NCBI GenBank assembly: GCA_902806215.1
Contig: CADCVT010000154.1
Span: 1 to 6,804 of the forward strand
Reading direction: 5' to 3'
DNA length: 6,804 bases
From: an uncultured Solirubrobacteraceae bacterium
Lineage (GTDB): Bacteria > Actinomycetota > Thermoleophilia > Solirubrobacterales > Solirubrobacteraceae
In this document: piece by piece, positions 6,337 through 6,804 of the stretch
Position numbering within the stretch: position 1 is the first letter of the stretch
How the letters are laid out: each line of letters starts with the position of its first letter
Notes under the pieces: generated by a model
The model's database searches: none
What the model was told of the DNA's origin: nothing
The model's input: the letters and a program-made list of their open reading frames with translations, nothing else
Made by a program: the position numbers and the translations under genes

Positions 6337-6342
6337 CTCCTC
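6337..6342 (-). promoter_or_regulatory. Ribosome binding site that fixes the sigma factor start
   Basis: On the minus strand GAGGAG lies 8 nt before the ATC at 6328, preceded by a run of six T. This is the best Shine-Dalgarno match among the genes in the window. It has no ATG, GTG or TTG at proper distance in any frame, which is why the ATC is proposed as the start. Confidence 0.6.
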
Positions 6343-6359
6343 GAAAAAAGTCCGGGCGG

Positions 6360-6804
6360 ATGGACGTTCTGGCGCGCGCGAAGGACGCGATCAGATGGCT
6401 CCTCGCTACCCGTTACGGCCCTGCACCTATCGTGGATCAGGCCGTGTTGGCACCCGACATCACCTATCCGCCGGACCTTCCCGTCAGCCTCCGGCGCGAC
6501 GACCTGCTGGCCGCGATCGGCGAGCACCAGGTCGTCGTGGTCGCGGGCGAGACCGGGTCCGGCAAGACCACGCAGCTCCCGAAGCTCTGCCTCGAGCTGG
6601 GGCGCCGGTCCATCGCGCACACGCAGCCGCGCCGCATCGCCGCCCGCACCGTCGCGGAGCGCATCGCGGACGAGCTCTCAGTGTCCCTCGGCGGCACCGT
6701 CGGCTACGCCGTCCGCTTCAACGACCGCACGAGCAAGGACACCGCGATCAGGTTGGTGACCGACGGTCTGCTGCTCGCCGAGATCCAGCACGACCGGATG
6801 CTCA
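6360..6804 (+). CDS. hrpA: HrpA-like DEAH-box ATP-dependent RNA helicase, N-terminal part
   Basis: The N-terminal 148 residues of a helicase cut by the window end. The family ATP-dependently unwinds or remodels RNA in the cytoplasm; full-length proteins exceed 1200 residues. Seen motifs: ITYPPDLPVS at the family's usual N-terminal block (34-43), Walker A GETGSGKTTQ (63-72), motif Ia TQPRRIAARTVAERIA (88-103) and the TDGLLLAEIQHDRML block (134-148). HrpA rather than HrpB is chosen for GETGSGKTTQLPKLCLELG and TQPRRIAARTVAERIA. The DEAH box itself lies outside the window. The ATG at 6360 is the longest start and is given as an outer bound. GTG at 6432 or 6444 is quite possible: third-position G/C is lower over 6360-6443, no clear ribosome binding site precedes 6360, and a 6444 start would leave 115 bp for divergent promoters with the sigma gene instead of 31 bp. 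Confidence 0.88.
   Translation, partial: MDVLARAKDAIRWLLATRYGPAPIVDQAVLAPDITYPPDLPVSLRRDDLLAAIGEHQVVVVAGETGSGKTTQLPKLCLELGRRSIAHTQPRRIAARTVAERIADELSVSLGGTVGYAVRFNDRTSKDTAIRLVTDGLLLAEIQHDRML

Overview
The window is very GC-rich, with strong G/C preference at third codon positions. It carries an actinobacterial set of genes: a BTAD/LuxR regulator, a SigB/SigF-type sigma factor, an HrpA-type DEAH helicase and an exported GH3 hydrolase. Together with a bacterial HMG-CoA reductase of class I type, this suggests a high-GC actinobacterium. The order Solirubrobacterales (Thermoleophilia) is my best guess from gene content and protein style; no search was run.

Layout. (1) Positions 2-556, plus strand: the 3' part of a gene whose start lies outside the window. 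It ends in a PH-like module and is interrupted by an in-frame TGA at 257-259. (2) Positions 564-4330, minus strand: a tight three-gene unit, transcribed in the order BTAD-AAA-LuxR regulator, SUKH (SMI1/KNR4) protein, HMG-CoA reductase. The first two genes overlap as TGATG and the last two are 9 bp apart. The regulator lacks the long TPR middle usual for its family and carries three 33-bp palindromic repeats, in frame, in its interdomain linker. (3) Positions 4390-5562, plus strand, divergent: an exported GH3 (NagZ-like) protein. It has an intact nucleophile motif, a changed acid/base dyad and a would-be lipobox lacking its cysteine. (4) Positions 5555-6328, minus strand, convergent with the GH3 gene and overlapping it by 8 bp: a complete SigB/SigF/SigG-family sigma factor of 257 codons. 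Its frame has no ATG, GTG or TTG where the start should be. An ATC sits 8 nt after a strong GAGGAG ribosome binding site. (5) Positions 6360-6804, plus strand, divergent from the sigma gene: the N-terminal part of an HrpA-like RNA helicase, cut by the window end.

How the parts relate. The regulator-SUKH-HMGR unit looks cotranscribed, which would place the reductase under the same promoter as a regulator and a SUKH protein. No other mevalonate gene and no toxin gene is visible, so the pathway role and the SUKH partner stay open. The remaining genes appear to be independent housekeeping, envelope and stress functions. No RNA genes, CRISPR array or transposase were seen. The oddest signals are the palindromic repeats inside a coding region, the missing sigma start codon, the collapsed regulator, the GH3 active-site changes and the in-frame TGA. 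Three of these oddities are single-base in nature, so sequence error must be excluded first.
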